Shown one piece after another: positions 34,869-45,390 of a stretch of DNA of 54,041 bases. The DNA is from Limnohabitans sp. Rim8 (GTDB lineage: Bacteria; Pseudomonadota; Gammaproteobacteria; Burkholderiales; Burkholderiaceae_C): contig CAMDKK010000023.1 in assembly GCA_945901045.1 (NCBI GenBank), forward strand, positions 1-54,041, written 5' to 3'. A model generated the notes under the pieces. It made no database searches. It saw only the letters and a program-made list of their open reading frames with translations, and had not been told where the DNA came from. Position 1 is the first letter of the stretch. Each line of letters begins with the position of its first letter. A program made the position numbers and the translations under genes.

Positions 34869-36278
34869 ATGTCTACCTTTCTTGCTTTCATGTTCGCATT
34901 GCTGCTTTTGGTGTCAGTGCATGAATGGGGTCATTACCGTATGGCCTTGGCTTTTGACGTCAAAGTCTTGCGTTTTTCGATTGGTTTCGGTCGACCCTTG
35001 TTGCGTTGGCGAAAGTCAAGTCAACACCACCGTCAAGAAACCGAAATGACCATCGGCTGGTTGCCCATGGGCGGTTATGTGTCCATGCTGGATGAGTCTC
35101 AAGGCCCTGTTGATCCAGCAGAACGTCACCGTGCGTTCAATCGAAAAACCTTGCTGGCCCGCACTTTGATCGTGACTGCAGGACCCGTGGCTAACCTGAT
35201 TTTGGCCATCTTATTATTTGCCGTGACGGCATGGTGGGGGCAAGCAGAGCCGGTCGCAATCTTGTCTACCCCTGTAGCGCAATCCGCTGCAGAAAAAGCC
35301 GGTTTGTTGGGCGGAGAACTCGTGACGGGCGCGACCCTGGTGCCGCCTCTGGAAGGCGTGTGGCCTGAATTGCCTTCAACGTCCATCTCTTCTTATAACG
35401 GCTTGCATGTGATGGCACTTGAAGCTGAGCGCAGCGCACAGGATATCGTTTTGGAAGTTCGTGACCCTCGGTCGCCTCAAAATTCCGCCAGATGGGTTCG
35501 TTTGAACCTTGAGGCATCCCAGCCCCCTTACGCCGTGGATAAGTTGTCTCCATTGGCTTTATGGGGTTTTGAAGGACCGCAAGCACCTGCCAAAGTGGGA
35601 CGGATCGAACCAGACAGTCCAGCCGCTCGAGGTGGTTTACACGAGGGTGACAGGGTTTTGAAGGTGAATGGGCGAGACGTCCCAGATGCACAGTTTTTGC
35701 GCCAAACCATTCGCAAATCGGTCGATGCTGGGGGCGCGCTTGCGCTTGCATTGGTGGTTGAAAGGGACGGCCAGGCCATGAAGCTTGATTTGCTACCTCT
35801 GGTGGTGAACCAGGCTGGCACTTTGACTGGTCGCATTGGTGCCGTGGTGGGGGCATCACCTGCGACGGTTTGGGTCGATCACGGTATGGGGGAAAGCCTG
35901 TTTTTGGGTTTTCAAAAAGTGGCGTCCCTGACCGGATTAACTGGGCAGGTGATTTACGGTATGTTGACGGGACAAGGCAGCATGGACCAACTGGGTGGCC
36001 CTTTAGCGATTGCCGATCAAGCAGGTCGATCTGTCAGCATGGGGTGGACCGCTTATGTGGGTTTTTTGGGTTTTCTGAGCGTCAGTCTGGGTCTCCTCAA
36101 TCTGTTACCTTTACCTATGCTGGACGGTGGCCACCTGATGTATTATCTTTGGGAGTTGCTGACCGGCAAACCCGTGTCTTCGGACTGGATAAATGTATTC
36201 CAAAAAGTGGGGCTTGTGTTGCTACTCGCGCTGATGGCGACGGCATTGGTCAATGATGGCATGCGCCTTTGGCGATAA
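34869..36278 (+). CDS. rseP: RIP metalloprotease RseP
   Basis: Site-2 membrane protease of 469 residues that cleaves anti-sigma factor RseA and leftover signal peptides. The zinc motif HEWGH lies at residues 18-22 in TM1. PDZ domains follow (VGRIEPDSPAARGGLHEGDRVL), and NLLPLPMLDGGHLMYY near the C-terminus provides the third ligand Asp. The start at 34869, directly after the dxr stop, places HExxH as in relatives. An earlier in-frame start inside dxr is unlikely. Confidence 0.96.
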   Translation: MSTFLAFMFALLLLVSVHEWGHYRMALAFDVKVLRFSIGFGRPLLRWRKSSQHHRQETEMTIGWLPMGGYVSMLDESQGPVDPAERHRAFNRKTLLARTLIVTAGPVANLILAILLFAVTAWWGQAEPVAILSTPVAQSAAEKAGLLGGELVTGATLVPPLEGVWPELPSTSISSYNGLHVMALEAERSAQDIVLEVRDPRSPQNSARWVRLNLEASQPPYAVDKLSPLALWGFEGPQAPAKVGRIEPDSPAARGGLHEGDRVLKVNGRDVPDAQFLRQTIRKSVDAGGALALALVVERDGQAMKLDLLPLVVNQAGTLTGRIGAVVGASPATVWVDHGMGESLFLGFQKVASLTGLTGQVIYGMLTGQGSMDQLGGPLAIADQAGRSVSMGWTAYVGFLGFLSVSLGLLNLLPLPMLDGGHLMYYLWELLTGKPVSSDWINVFQKVGLVLLLALMATALVNDGMRLWR

Positions 36279-36337
36279 TGCCAATTCCATTTTCCTCCTC
36301 CCCTGTCAGCTTTCGAATTTATTGAAATTTCACAACA

Positions 36338-38638
36338 ATGACACTGCACATCAATTTCTATCGCCTACGCCAGTTGGTTGCTGTGGTCATCTTGGCGTGG
36401 GCTACTGCATCTGGCTGGGCAGCAGAACCTTTCGCGGTCAAAGATATTCGTGTCGAAGGTCTTCAGCGAGTAGAATCCGGAACCATTTTTGCGTCCTTGC
36501 CCTTTCGCGTAGGAGAAATTTACAACGATGAAAAAGGTGCAGCAGCGATTCGGGCCTTGTTTGGTCTCGGTCTTTTTAAGGATGTTCGCTTAGAGATTCA
36601 AGACGATGTTTTGGTCGTGATCGTGGAAGAGCGGCCCACAGTGTCAGGTGTCGAGTTTGCGGGTCTGAAAGAGTTTGACAAAGATGTTCTGGCGAAAGCA
36701 TTGAAAGAAATTGGTCTGTCTGAAGGTCGTCCTTATGACAAAGCATTGACAGACAAAGCTGAACAAGAACTCAAGCGCCAATACATTAACCGAAGTCTTT
36801 ATGGCTCCGAGGTCATCACTACCGTTACCCCCATCGAACGTAACCGTGTCCGGTTGACCTTCACAGTCACGGAAGGAGGACCCGCAAAAATCAAGCAAAT
36901 CCGCGTGACTGGCAACAAAGCTTTCGACGAAGGCACCTTGCGCGATCTGTTCAATTTAGACACTGGCGGATGGCTGAGTTGGTACACCAAATCTGACAGA
37001 TATTCTCGTACAAAGCTGAATGCCGATTTGGAATCTTTGCGGTCTTACTATCTTTCGCGTGGTTATTTGGAGTTCCGAATCGATTCGACGCAAGTCGCTA
37101 TTTCTCCGGACAAACAAGAAATTTCGGTGACCATTAACATCACTGAGGGTGAGCGTTTTGTGGTGTCTGATATCCAGCTTCAGGGCAACTATCTGGGCAA
37201 GGAAGAAGAGTTCAAAACCCTGGTCAAAATGAAGCCAGGCCAGCCCTATAACTCCGAAACCGTTACGGAAACAAGCAAAGCCTTTACCGATTATTTCGGA
37301 CGCTTTGGTTACGCGTTCGCGCGGATTGAACCGCGCCCGGTCATAGACCGTTTGAATAATCGTGTTAGTTTTGTATTGCAAGCCGAGCCATCACGTCGTG
37401 CTTATGTCCGCCGAATTTTAGTGGCAGGCAATAACCGAACCAGGGATGAAGTTATACGTCGGCAATTTCGCCAATTGGAGTCGGCTTGGTATGACGGAGA
37501 TAAAATTAAATTATCCCGTGACCGGGTTGATCGCTTGGGGTATTTCACCGATGTCAACATTGAAACGCAGGAGGTCGCAGGGACTTTAGATCAAGTGGAT
37601 TTGACCATCACTGTGATGGAAAAACCGACCGGGAGCGTTTCGTTAGGAGCGGGCTATTCTTCGGCTGAAAAAGTGACGCTCACATTTGGTATTCAGCAGG
37701 ATAACGCGTTTGGCTCGGGTAATTATTTAGGTATTCAGGTGAATACCAGTCGTTACAACCGAGCTTTTGTCTTGAGCACCACCGATCCTTTCTTTACGAC
37801 TGAAGGTGTTTCTCGGACGCTCGATATTTTTCAACGTACAACCCGGCCTTATCTGATAGATTTGAATTCCTATAATCTCGTCAATACGGGAGGGGGCGTA
37901 AGATTTGGTCTCCCAATCGGTGAGCGGGATACGGTTTTCGTGGGTGTGAACTATGAACAAACGACCATCAATCCAGGGACTAATTTGCCCAACACTTATA
38001 TCGATTTTGCACAAAAATTTGGTTATACAAGCAACTCTGTGCCTTTGACCTTGGGCTGGGCTCGAGACGGTCGAGACAGTGCTTTGGTCCCCACAAATGG
38101 TCAACTTCAGCGCTTCAATGCGGATGTGAGTGTTGCGGGTGACGTTCGTTACGTGCGTGCAAGTTATCAATTTCAACAGTACATTCCTATAACCAAAAAA
38201 TATACTTTTGCATTCAACACCGATTTGGGCTACGGACAAGGACTTTCTGGTCGTCCTTACCCTATTTTCAAGAACTTTTATGTGGGTGGCTTGGGCAGTG
38301 TTCGTGGTTTTGAGCAGTCAACGCTGGGGCCTTCTGACACGCTGAATAGCATTTATCTGGGTGGTTCCAAAAAGATTGTTTTCAACACTGAGCTCAATGC
38401 ACCGTTCCCAGGCGCCGGCAACGACCGAACACTTCGCATGTTTGCCTTTACCGATGTGGGTCGAGCTTTTGGTGAGCACGAAACCGTGACGGTCAAGGAG
38501 CTTCGTGCCTCGATGGGTATAGGTTTGAGTTGGATTTCACCGATGGGCCCACTTCGTTTTTCCTATGCGCTACCTGTTCGTAAACAGAGTATGGATAAAA
38601 TTCAACAATTGCAATTCCAAATTGGAACCTCTTTTTAA
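36338..38638 (+). CDS. bamA: Outer membrane protein assembly factor BamA
   Basis: Omp85 protein of 766 residues. A signal peptide ending SGWAAEP is followed by five POTRA domains (first: FAVKDIRVEGLQRVESGTIF) and a 16-strand barrel. The VRGF motif of the barrel lid loop is present (GSVRGFEQSTLGP). The last residue is the barrel-typical Phe (QIGTSF). It inserts barrel proteins into the outer membrane. Its stop overlaps the skp start by one base (TAATG). Confidence 0.98.
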   Translation: MTLHINFYRLRQLVAVVILAWATASGWAAEPFAVKDIRVEGLQRVESGTIFASLPFRVGEIYNDEKGAAAIRALFGLGLFKDVRLEIQDDVLVVIVEERPTVSGVEFAGLKEFDKDVLAKALKEIGLSEGRPYDKALTDKAEQELKRQYINRSLYGSEVITTVTPIERNRVRLTFTVTEGGPAKIKQIRVTGNKAFDEGTLRDLFNLDTGGWLSWYTKSDRYSRTKLNADLESLRSYYLSRGYLEFRIDSTQVAISPDKQEISVTINITEGERFVVSDIQLQGNYLGKEEEFKTLVKMKPGQPYNSETVTETSKAFTDYFGRFGYAFARIEPRPVIDRLNNRVSFVLQAEPSRRAYVRRILVAGNNRTRDEVIRRQFRQLESAWYDGDKIKLSRDRVDRLGYFTDVNIETQEVAGTLDQVDLTITVMEKPTGSVSLGAGYSSAEKVTLTFGIQQDNAFGSGNYLGIQVNTSRYNRAFVLSTTDPFFTTEGVSRTLDIFQRTTRPYLIDLNSYNLVNTGGGVRFGLPIGERDTVFVGVNYEQTTINPGTNLPNTYIDFAQKFGYTSNSVPLTLGWARDGRDSALVPTNGQLQRFNADVSVAGDVRYVRASYQFQQYIPITKKYTFAFNTDLGYGQGLSGRPYPIFKNFYVGGLGSVRGFEQSTLGPSDTLNSIYLGGSKKIVFNTELNAPFPGAGNDRTLRMFAFTDVGRAFGEHETVTVKELRASMGIGLSWISPMGPLRFSYALPVRKQSMDKIQQLQFQIGTSF

Positions 38639-39150
38639 TGAAAACTTTACGTCAAACCCTGTCGTTCGGAATCGCCGTATCCTGCTTTGCAGTCGTTGTG
38701 CATGCGCAAGAGTTTAAGATTGGTTTTGTTAATACAGACCGTATTTTCCGAGAAACCAGTTCGGCTAAAGCGGCGCAAGCCAAGTTAGAACAAGAATTTT
38801 CCCGTCGCGAAAAAGAGCTGGTTGACACCGGCAATACATTAAAGACGGCTTCCGAAAAGTTCGAACGCGAAGCCCCTACATTGTCCGAAAGCCAGCGCGT
38901 CGCTCGCCAAAAGCAACTGATCGATCAGGACCGTGAATTTCAGCGTAAGCGCCGAGAATTTCAGGAGGATTTGAACACCCGTAAAAATGAAGAGCAGCAA
39001 TTGGTCATTGAGCGAGCCAACCGTGCGGTCAAACAGGTGGCTGAATCTGAGAAATACGATGCTGTTTTTCAAGAAGCTGTGTATATGAATCCCAAGCATG
39101 ACATCACTGAAAAAGTGATCAAAGCGCTCAACGCTTCCAGTGCCAAGTAA
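38638..39150 (+). CDS. skp: Periplasmic chaperone Skp (OmpH)
   Basis: A 170-residue periplasmic chaperone that carries unfolded outer-membrane proteins to BamA. The signal peptide ends VVHAQE, FKIGFVNTDRIFRET is the body-domain strand, and a long charged coiled coil (about residues 45-125) forms the tentacles. It is translationally coupled to bamA. Confidence 0.94.
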   Translation: MKTLRQTLSFGIAVSCFAVVVHAQEFKIGFVNTDRIFRETSSAKAAQAKLEQEFSRREKELVDTGNTLKTASEKFEREAPTLSESQRVARQKQLIDQDREFQRKRREFQEDLNTRKNEEQQLVIERANRAVKQVAESEKYDAVFQEAVYMNPKHDITEKVIKALNASSAK

Positions 39151-39168
39151 ACTTGTGCGCCAGTTTGA

Positions 39169-40164
39169 TTGAAACGCGTGCGCTTACAGCTTGGAGACAT
39201 CATTCAATCACTGGGTGGCACGCTCCACGGCGCTCCTGACATCAAGATCGAAGGTTTGAATTCACTTGAGTCTGCAACAGCTGTGCAGATCAGTTTTTTA
39301 AGCCATGCTAAATACCAATCTCAATTGCCTGTTTCCTGCGCAGCCTGTGTGATTGTGTCGCCTGATTTTGAAGACGTGGCGCGTGCCCGCGGCGCATGTA
39401 TCGTGACGCCAGACCCTTACCTTTATTTTGCGCTTTTAACACGCTTATGGAAAAGCCATTTGACCCCGGCAGCAACGCCCGGCATACACTCGAGTGCAGT
39501 GGTTGATCCTTCGGCTTGTATCGATCCAACGGCCACCATTGGCCCTTTGTGCGTGGTGGAGAAGGGGGCCCGCATCGGTGCGCACACGCATCTCAGATCG
39601 CGCATCACAATAGGTGAAGATTGCGTGGTGGGTGATCGTTGCATTGTGCATTCAGGTGTTGTGATCGGCGCGGATGGTTTTGGTTTTGCGCCGCATCAAG
39701 GCAGGTGGGAAAAAATAGAGCAACTGGGCGCTGTGCGTATTGGAAACGATGTCGAAATTGGCGCAAATACCTGTATCGATCGTGGCGCATTGGAAGATAC
39801 CGTCATTGAAGACGGTGTGAAGCTCGATAACTTGATTCAAATCGGACATAACGTGCATGTCGGTGCGCATACAGCCATGGCCGGTTGCGTTGGCGTGGCG
39901 GGCAGTGCGCGGATTGGTGCACATTGCACCGTGGGTGGGGGCGCTGTGGTCTTGGGTCATTTGAAATTGGTGGATGGGGTTCATGTTTCTGCGGCTTCTG
40001 TCGTCACCCGATCCATACTCAAACCCGGTCATTACACTGGTATGTTCCCCATTGATGACAATGTTACTTGGGAAAAAAATGCAGCAAGTCTCAAGCAGTT
40101 GTATCGACTCCGCGAAAGGCTGAAAGCATTGGAAAATTCAAATAAAAAGGAATCCTCTCCATGA
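39169..40164 (+). CDS. lpxD: UDP-3-O-acylglucosamine N-acyltransferase
   Basis: Third acylation-pathway enzyme of lipid A synthesis, 331 residues. N-terminal uridine-binding domain then left-handed beta-helix hexapeptides ([19 protein letters not shown] onward). [20 protein letters not shown] is the LpxD signature, and the catalytic His lies in [10 protein letters not shown]. No ATG fits: the frame starts with TTG 39169 or GTG 39178, and alignment of [17 protein letters not shown] favours the TTG. A recognisable ribosome-binding site is lacking, so coupling to skp is probable. Confidence 0.94.
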   Translation: MKRVRLQLGDIIQSLGGTLHGAPDIKIEGLNSLESATAVQISFLSHAKYQSQLPVSCAACVIVSPDFEDVARARGACIVTPDPYLYFALLTRLWKSHLTPAATPGIHSSAVVDPSACIDPTATIGPLCVVEKGARIGAHTHLRSRITIGEDCVVGDRCIVHSGVVIGADGFGFAPHQGRWEKIEQLGAVRIGNDVEIGANTCIDRGALEDTVIEDGVKLDNLIQIGHNVHVGAHTAMAGCVGVAGSARIGAHCTVGGGAVVLGHLKLVDGVHVSAASVVTRSILKPGHYTGMFPIDDNVTWEKNAASLKQLYRLRERLKALENSNKKESSP

Positions 40165-40601
40165 TGGATATTCATCAAATTCTCAAGCAACTGCCGCACC
40201 GGTATCCGTTCTTGCTGGTTGACCGTGTTTTGGAAATTGAAAAGGGTGTTCGAATTCGTGCGCTGAAAAATGTGACCATGAACGAACCTTTTTTTACGGG
40301 TCACTTTCCACATCGCCCGGTGATGCCTGGGGTGCTGATGCTTGAGGCCTTGGCGCAAGCTGCTGCTTTATTGGCTTTCGACACGCTGGGCGAAACGCCT
40401 GATGACACAACCGTTTATTACTTTGCTGGTATTGATGGGGCACGCTTTAAGCGCCCGGTTGAGCCTGGTGATCAACTCATTTTGGAGGTGACATTGGACC
40501 GCATGAAGGCTGGTATTTTCAAGTTCAAGTCCCGCGCCATGGTCGGTGATCAGCTGGCTGTAGAGGCCGAATTGATGTGCACCATGCGCAAAATCGCCTG
40601 A
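40161..40601 (+). CDS. fabZ: 3-hydroxyacyl-ACP dehydratase FabZ
   Basis: Hot-dog-fold dehydratase of fatty-acid elongation, 146 residues. [13 protein letters not shown] is the N-terminal signature, and [21 protein letters not shown] carries the catalytic His and Glu. It overlaps the lpxD stop by four bases. ATG ATG gives two adjacent possible starts (40161, 40164). Confidence 0.97.
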   Translation: MMDIHQILKQLPHRYPFLLVDRVLEIEKGVRIRALKNVTMNEPFFTGHFPHRPVMPGVLMLEALAQAAALLAFDTLGETPDDTTVYYFAGIDGARFKRPVEPGDQLILEVTLDRMKAGIFKFKSRAMVGDQLAVEAELMCTMRKIA

Positions 40602-40614
40602 GGCAGACGACATC

Positions 40615-41409
40615 ATGTCGCTGATTCACCCCACAGCCATCATCGACAAGGGTGCCGAAATCGACACGACAGCCTCGATTGGTGCTTACAGTTTGATCGG
40701 CCCGAACGTCAAAATCGGGGCGGGTACTACGGTTGCGGGTCATTGTGTGATTGAAGGACACACGACCATAGGCGCGGACAACCGGATTTTCCAGTTCAAC
40801 TCCATGGGTGCAGTACCGCAAGACAAAAAATACAAGGGCGAGCCTTGTGAGTTGATCATCGGCGACGGCAACACCATTCGTGAATTTTGCACCTTCAATA
40901 TCGGCTCTCCAGGGGACAAAGCCGTGACCCGTGTAGGCAACGACAATTGGATCATGGCCTACGTTCACCTGGCGCACGATTGCCAGGTCGGGAATCACAC
41001 GATTTTCGCCAACAACACCCAGTTAGCAGGGCACGTCGTGGTGGAGGACTGGGTTATTTTGGGTGGCTTTACAGTGGTTCATCAGTTTTGCCGCCTGGGG
41101 GCGCACAGCTTTACGGCAATGAATTCTTTATTGTTTGCTGACTTGCCTCCTTTTGTGATGGCACAAGGTCAACCTGCCAAAGCGCGCTCCATGAATTTTG
41201 AAGGCCTGCGGCGCCGGGGGTTTTCCGCAGAGCGGATGGCTGCGGTCAAAGCCCTTCACAAGTGCTTGTACCGAGAGAACCTGACATTGCAGGCCGCCCA
41301 GCTCAAAATGGCAACCTTGGTTGGCAGTCACCCAGAGGCGGCACATGATATCCAGATGATGCTGGATTTTCTCGCTGACACAACTGCGCAGCGTGGCATT
41401 GTTCGCTGA
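40615..41409 (+). CDS. lpxA: UDP-N-acetylglucosamine acyltransferase
   Basis: First enzyme of lipid A synthesis, 264 residues. Left-handed beta-helix of hexapeptide repeats starts IHPTAIIDKGAEI. The catalytic His region is AYVHLAHDCQVGN, and HVVVEDWVILGGFTVVHQF and the C-terminal helices with LRRRGFSAERM are typical. It is eight bases before lpxB. Confidence 0.97.
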   Translation: MSLIHPTAIIDKGAEIDTTASIGAYSLIGPNVKIGAGTTVAGHCVIEGHTTIGADNRIFQFNSMGAVPQDKKYKGEPCELIIGDGNTIREFCTFNIGSPGDKAVTRVGNDNWIMAYVHLAHDCQVGNHTIFANNTQLAGHVVVEDWVILGGFTVVHQFCRLGAHSFTAMNSLLFADLPPFVMAQGQPAKARSMNFEGLRRRGFSAERMAAVKALHKCLYRENLTLQAAQLKMATLVGSHPEAAHDIQMMLDFLADTTAQRGIVR

Positions 41410-41417
41410 AGACGCAC

Positions 41418-42593
41418 GTGTCAAGGTTTAGGCATCCCGTCCAACAAGCCCCCTCGGGGGCTTTGTCGTTTGCCATGGTTGCCGGTGAGCCATCGGGTGA
41501 TCTGCTTGCAGGATTGTTGATTAAGGGACTGACCCATCGATGGCCGGGAGCACATTCTTTTGGCATTGGTGGCCCGCGCATGCAAGCTCAAGGATTCCAG
41601 GCTTGGTGGCCCTGTGAAAAACTTGCAGTCCGTGGTTATGTCGAGGTGCTGCGGCATTACCGCGAAATCGTGGGTATCCGTCGTCAACTGCGCAAGCGAT
41701 TGCTCGAGGACAAGCCTGACGTTTTCATTGGGGTTGATGCACCAGATTTTAATTTGGACTTGGCGCATGATTTAAAAGCGCAGGGGGTGCCGACTGTTCA
41801 TTTTGTCTGCCCTTCAATTTGGGCTTGGCGGGCAGATCGTATCGAAAAAATTCGACAAAGCGTGGACCACGTGCTGTGCATTTTCCCTTTTGAAGAGGCC
41901 TTGCTGGCTTCGCACGGCATTGACGCCACTTACGTCGGTCACCCCATTGCCCAGGCCATTCCTATGCATGTAGATCAGGCACAGGCGCGGGTGGCGTTGG
42001 GCTTGCATGGTGATCGACCTGTGGTGGCATTGCTGCCCGGCAGCCGTGCTTCTGAAATTGATTATCTGGCCGATCGGTTCGCGAAAGCCAGCAGGCACAT
42101 GCTGAATGCCCAGCCTGAATTGCAGTTTGTTTTGCCGGCCATCCCATCCCTTCAGAGCCGGATCGAAGGCATTGTGAGTAAGCATGGAATGAGCCCCCAC
42201 ATTAAAGTCCTCAGCGGTCAGTCGCATAACGCCTTGGCCGCTTGTGATGTGACCTTGATAGCCAGTGGCACAGCCACATTGGAGGCTGCGCTGTTCAAAA
42301 AACCGATGGTCATTACCTACAACATGAACTGGTTAAGTTGGCAGATGATGAAGCGCCAGAAATTGCAGCCCTGGGTGGGATTGCCGAATATTTTGTGCCA
42401 AGATTTTGTGGTGCCTGAACTGCTTCAGGAGCAAGCCACACCTGTGGCGATGGCTGATGCGGTATTGGACTGGCTGACCAAACCTGCGAAAATAGAAAGT
42501 CTTCAAAATCGTTTCACGCAACTGCACCAAACCTTGTTACGTGACACTCCACAACTTGCTGCCAATGCGATCCAAAAAGTCCTTTCCCGTTGA
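41418..42593 (+). CDS. lpxB: Lipid A disaccharide synthase
   Basis: GT19 glycosyltransferase of 391 residues that joins UDP-diacylglucosamine to lipid [16 protein letters not shown] is the N-terminal signature, [17 protein letters not shown] is the nucleotide-site motif, and [10 protein letters not shown] and [11 protein letters not shown] complete it. It starts with GTG at 41418, with no ATG before the first conserved strand. The 3' end overlaps rnhB. Confidence 0.96.
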   Translation: MSRFRHPVQQAPSGALSFAMVAGEPSGDLLAGLLIKGLTHRWPGAHSFGIGGPRMQAQGFQAWWPCEKLAVRGYVEVLRHYREIVGIRRQLRKRLLEDKPDVFIGVDAPDFNLDLAHDLKAQGVPTVHFVCPSIWAWRADRIEKIRQSVDHVLCIFPFEEALLASHGIDATYVGHPIAQAIPMHVDQAQARVALGLHGDRPVVALLPGSRASEIDYLADRFAKASRHMLNAQPELQFVLPAIPSLQSRIEGIVSKHGMSPHIKVLSGQSHNALAACDVTLIASGTATLEAALFKKPMVITYNMNWLSWQMMKRQKLQPWVGLPNILCQDFVVPELLQEQATPVAMADAVLDWLTKPAKIESLQNRFTQLHQTLLRDTPQLAANAIQKVLSR

Positions 42594-43182
42594 ACAGCCC
42601 CCATTGGCTTGGGATGTGCCTGGCTTGATGGCGGGTGTAGATGAGGCTGGTAGAGGCCCTCTTGCCGGCCCCGTTGTAGCTGCAGCCGTGATCTTGGATG
42701 AATTGCATCCGATTCACGGCTTGGCAGACTCTAAGAAGCTCAGTGAAAGACGGCGCGAAAAATTATTTGACGAAATTCGTGCAAAAGCCTTGTGCTTTTC
42801 TATTGCTCAAGCTTCAGTGGAAGAAATTGATAGCCTCAATATTTTGCAAGCCACCCTGCTGGCCATGAAGCGGGCTGTGGAGGGTTTGCGACTCAAGCCT
42901 CACAAGATTTTGGTAGATGGAAATCGCTTGCCCAAGTTAGACATTCTGGCTGAAGCCATTGTTCAGGGCGATGCCAAAGTGAAAGCCATTTCAGCGGCAT
43001 CCATTTTGGCCAAAGTGCACCGTGACCGCCTGTGCGCCACCATGCACCAAGAGTTTCCACTGTATGGTTTTGACCAACACAAGGGCTATGGTACGAAGCA
43101 GCATCTGGACGCTTTGATTGCCCATGGTGCCACGCCCTTGCATCGTCGCTCATTCGCTCCTGTGAGCAGAGTCCTTGGATGA
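42565..43182 (+). CDS. rnhB: Ribonuclease HII
   Basis: Removes ribonucleotides from DNA, about 205 residues. [20 protein letters not shown] carries the Asp-Glu active site, [23 protein letters not shown] and [11 protein letters not shown] the rest. The ATG at 42565 is preferred; a GTG at 42541 in the same frame is possible. Either start lies inside the lpxB 3' end, so translation is coupled. Confidence 0.95.
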   Translation: MRSKKSFPVEQPPLAWDVPGLMAGVDEAGRGPLAGPVVAAAVILDELHPIHGLADSKKLSERRREKLFDEIRAKALCFSIAQASVEEIDSLNILQATLLAMKRAVEGLRLKPHKILVDGNRLPKLDILAEAIVQGDAKVKAISAASILAKVHRDRLCATMHQEFPLYGFDQHKGYGTKQHLDALIAHGATPLHRRSFAPVSRVLG

Positions 43183-43964
43183 TTGAAGTCACCTCTCGCG
43201 ACAACCCGTTGCTCAAAAGTATTCGGCGACTTGCTCAAGACCCTTCGGCTTATCGCAAGCAGGGTAAGGTTTGGCTCGAGGGCGATCATCTTTGCCGCGC
43301 CGCTTTGGACCGGGGTGTTAAGCCCTTGCAGGTCGTGATAACACAGGGTGCTTGGCAAAGTGCAACGCTGTCATGGCAAGATGTCTGTGAGCAAGTTTTT
43401 GTGGTGCCGCAGGCGCTGTTCGCCAAGCTCAGTAGCCTGGAGTCACCAGCTCAGATGGGTTTTGTTGTGGAATGTGCGCAAGACCCTCAAGTATTACCTT
43501 CTATGCCGACTGTTGTCTTGGACCGTGTCCAGGATGCAGGCAATGTAGGTGCCATTTTGCGCAGCGCATCTGCCTTTGGTTTCAAGCAGGTGCTGGCCAT
43601 GAAGGGCACAGCGGCTTTGTGGTCCGCCAAAGTACTCCGCGCTGGCATGGGGGCTCATTTCGGCATGAATTTGATTGAGGGCTGCTCGCCAGACTCCTTG
43701 TCTCAGTTGGACACGCCCTTGATCACGACCAACTCTCATCAAGGGCCGTTTTTGCACCAATTGTTGGCTCAACAAGGTTTGCCGTCCGTGTGCGCTTGGG
43801 TCATGGGCCACGAAGGACAGGGGGTTTGTGAGGAAATTATGGCGCTGGCCCAACTGCAAGTGCGGATTGCGCAGCCCGGCGGGGAAGAGTCTTTGAATGT
43901 GGCCAGCGCCGCTGCAATTTGCCTGCACGCAAGTGCCTCTGCAGCTTTGAATTCTGAAGTGTGA
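43179..43964 (+). CDS. SpoU/TrmH-family RNA 2'-O-methyltransferase
   Basis: SPOUT-fold methyltransferase of 261 residues. N-terminal substrate-binding domain ([33 protein letters not shown]), then motif 1 [21 protein letters not shown], motif 2 around VMGHEGQGV and motif 3 [20 protein letters not shown]. It modifies rRNA or tRNA ribose; which nucleotide is not evident. It overlaps the rnhB stop by four bases (ATGA). Confidence 0.9.
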   Translation: MIEVTSRDNPLLKSIRRLAQDPSAYRKQGKVWLEGDHLCRAALDRGVKPLQVVITQGAWQSATLSWQDVCEQVFVVPQALFAKLSSLESPAQMGFVVECAQDPQVLPSMPTVVLDRVQDAGNVGAILRSASAFGFKQVLAMKGTAALWSAKVLRAGMGAHFGMNLIEGCSPDSLSQLDTPLITTNSHQGPFLHQLLAQQGLPSVCAWVMGHEGQGVCEEIMALAQLQVRIAQPGGEESLNVASAAAICLHASASAALNSEV

Positions 43965-44011
43965 ATGCGGAATTTGTATGCTGACGCAAGCCTTTTTGGG
44001 GCTCGAGCGGC

Positions 44012-44017
44012 TATAAT
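44012..44017 (+). promoter_or_regulatory. Candidate -10 of the carA promoter
   Basis: TATAAT 125 bases before the carA GTG, with only a weak -35. The leader between them shows no recognised attenuator. Confidence 0.6.
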
Positions 44018-44142
44018 GAGAGGCTTTCCTGCATCAACCCGTACGCACCAGCTCGTCCAAGCCAACTCCCACCTGAAGCAGTCGCTCTGAGAGTCTCAAT
44101 TTCTTGCGTCTGGGGCGTACCCGAAACCAACCGGAGAACCCA

Positions 44143-45306
44143 GTGCTTTTGTCTCTTCAGGGAGCCTTCCCCCCCGCCATTTTGGCGCTCGCAGACGGCA
44201 CGGTCTTTGTCGGCAACTCGATAGGAGCGAATGGCTCCACCATCGGCGAAGTGGTTTTTAACACCGCACTCACTGGCTATCAAGAAATCCTTACCGATCC
44301 TAGCTATTGCCAGCAAATCGTCACTTTGACGTACCCGCACATCGGCAACTACGGCGTCAACACGGAAGACATTGAGGCTGAAAAAGTCCACGCTGCAGGC
44401 CTGATCATCAAAGATCTACCGCTGATTGCGAGCAACTTCCGTTCACATCAGACTTTGTCTGCCTACTTGGTGGATGCAGGAACCGTTGCTATTGCCAACA
44501 TCGACACCCGTCAACTCACGCGCATCTTGCGTACCAAGGGTGCACAAAACGGCGCCATCATGGGTTTGGCCAAGGGCCAATCAGTGACCCAAACCGCGAT
44601 AGACCAAACGATCGCAGCGGCGAAGGCTGCCCCCAAAATGGCAGGTCTCGACTTGGCGCAAAAAGTAACTGTGCCGCAGTCTTACGATTGGGCCCAAACC
44701 GAATGGAAATTGGGCCGAGGTTACGGCTTACTGACTGCACCTCATTTCCATGTGGTCGCGTATGACTTTGGAGTGAAAAAAAACATCTTGCGCATGTTGG
44801 CTGAGCGCGGTTGCAAAGTGACCGTGGTGCCCGCCAAGACGTCTGCAGCGGATGTACTACAGCACAAGCCTGACGGTATTTTCTTGTCCAACGGCCCTGG
44901 CGATCCACAGCCTTGCGATTACGCGATTGCAGCTGTGGCCGAGTTGATTGAAACCGGCATCCCGACTTTTGGCATTTGCTTGGGTCACCAGATCATGGCC
45001 TTGGCCAGTGGCGCTAAAACCTTCAAGATGAAGTTTGGTCACCATGGTGCGAACCATCCTGTGAAAGAACTTGACTCTGGTCGCGTGTCCATCACCAGCC
45101 AAAACCATGGTTTTGCGGTGGACGAAAAATCATTACCCGCCAACTTGCGTGCCACGCACGTGTCTTTGTTTGACGGCACCCTGCAGGGTTTGGCCCGCAC
45201 TGACAAGCCTGCATTCTGTTTTCAAGGTCACCCTGAAGCATCGCCCGGCCCGCACGACAATGCTTACCTTTTTAACCGTTTCATCCAACTGATGGAGGCG
45301 AAATAA
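44143..45306 (+). CDS. carA: Carbamoyl-phosphate synthase small subunit
   Basis: Glutaminase subunit of 387 residues, which feeds ammonia to CarB for arginine and pyrimidine synthesis. The N-terminal CPSase_sm domain starts [17 protein letters not shown]. The class I amidotransferase domain has nucleophile Cys279 in GICLGHQ, and the His/Glu pair in [11 protein letters not shown]. The GTG at 44143 is chosen because CCGGAGA stands seven bases upstream. The open frame extends 13 codons further without conserved residues. Confidence 0.96.
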   Translation: MLLSLQGAFPPAILALADGTVFVGNSIGANGSTIGEVVFNTALTGYQEILTDPSYCQQIVTLTYPHIGNYGVNTEDIEAEKVHAAGLIIKDLPLIASNFRSHQTLSAYLVDAGTVAIANIDTRQLTRILRTKGAQNGAIMGLAKGQSVTQTAIDQTIAAAKAAPKMAGLDLAQKVTVPQSYDWAQTEWKLGRGYGLLTAPHFHVVAYDFGVKKNILRMLAERGCKVTVVPAKTSAADVLQHKPDGIFLSNGPGDPQPCDYAIAAVAELIETGIPTFGICLGHQIMALASGAKTFKMKFGHHGANHPVKELDSGRVSITSQNHGFAVDEKSLPANLRATHVSLFDGTLQGLARTDKPAFCFQGHPEASPGPHDNAYLFNRFIQLMEAK

Positions 45307-45390
45307 TGAGCCCCCATGTTCTCGGCTTCGCCGTTTCTCTGCCCCCTGAGGGGTGCATTGCTCCTTTGGAGCTGTCCTGCGAGAGCAAAC
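45307..45390 (+). repeat. Repeat-like GC-rich spacer between carA and carB
   Basis: An 84-base spacer with two small hairpins, CCCCTGAGGGG (45343-45353) and GCTCC-TTT-GGAGC (45360-45372). Its style (CTCTGCCCCCTGAGGGG) resembles intergenic repeats seen in Comamonadaceae genomes. That resemblance is from memory and not tested. It separates two genes that must be expressed together. Confidence 0.45.
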
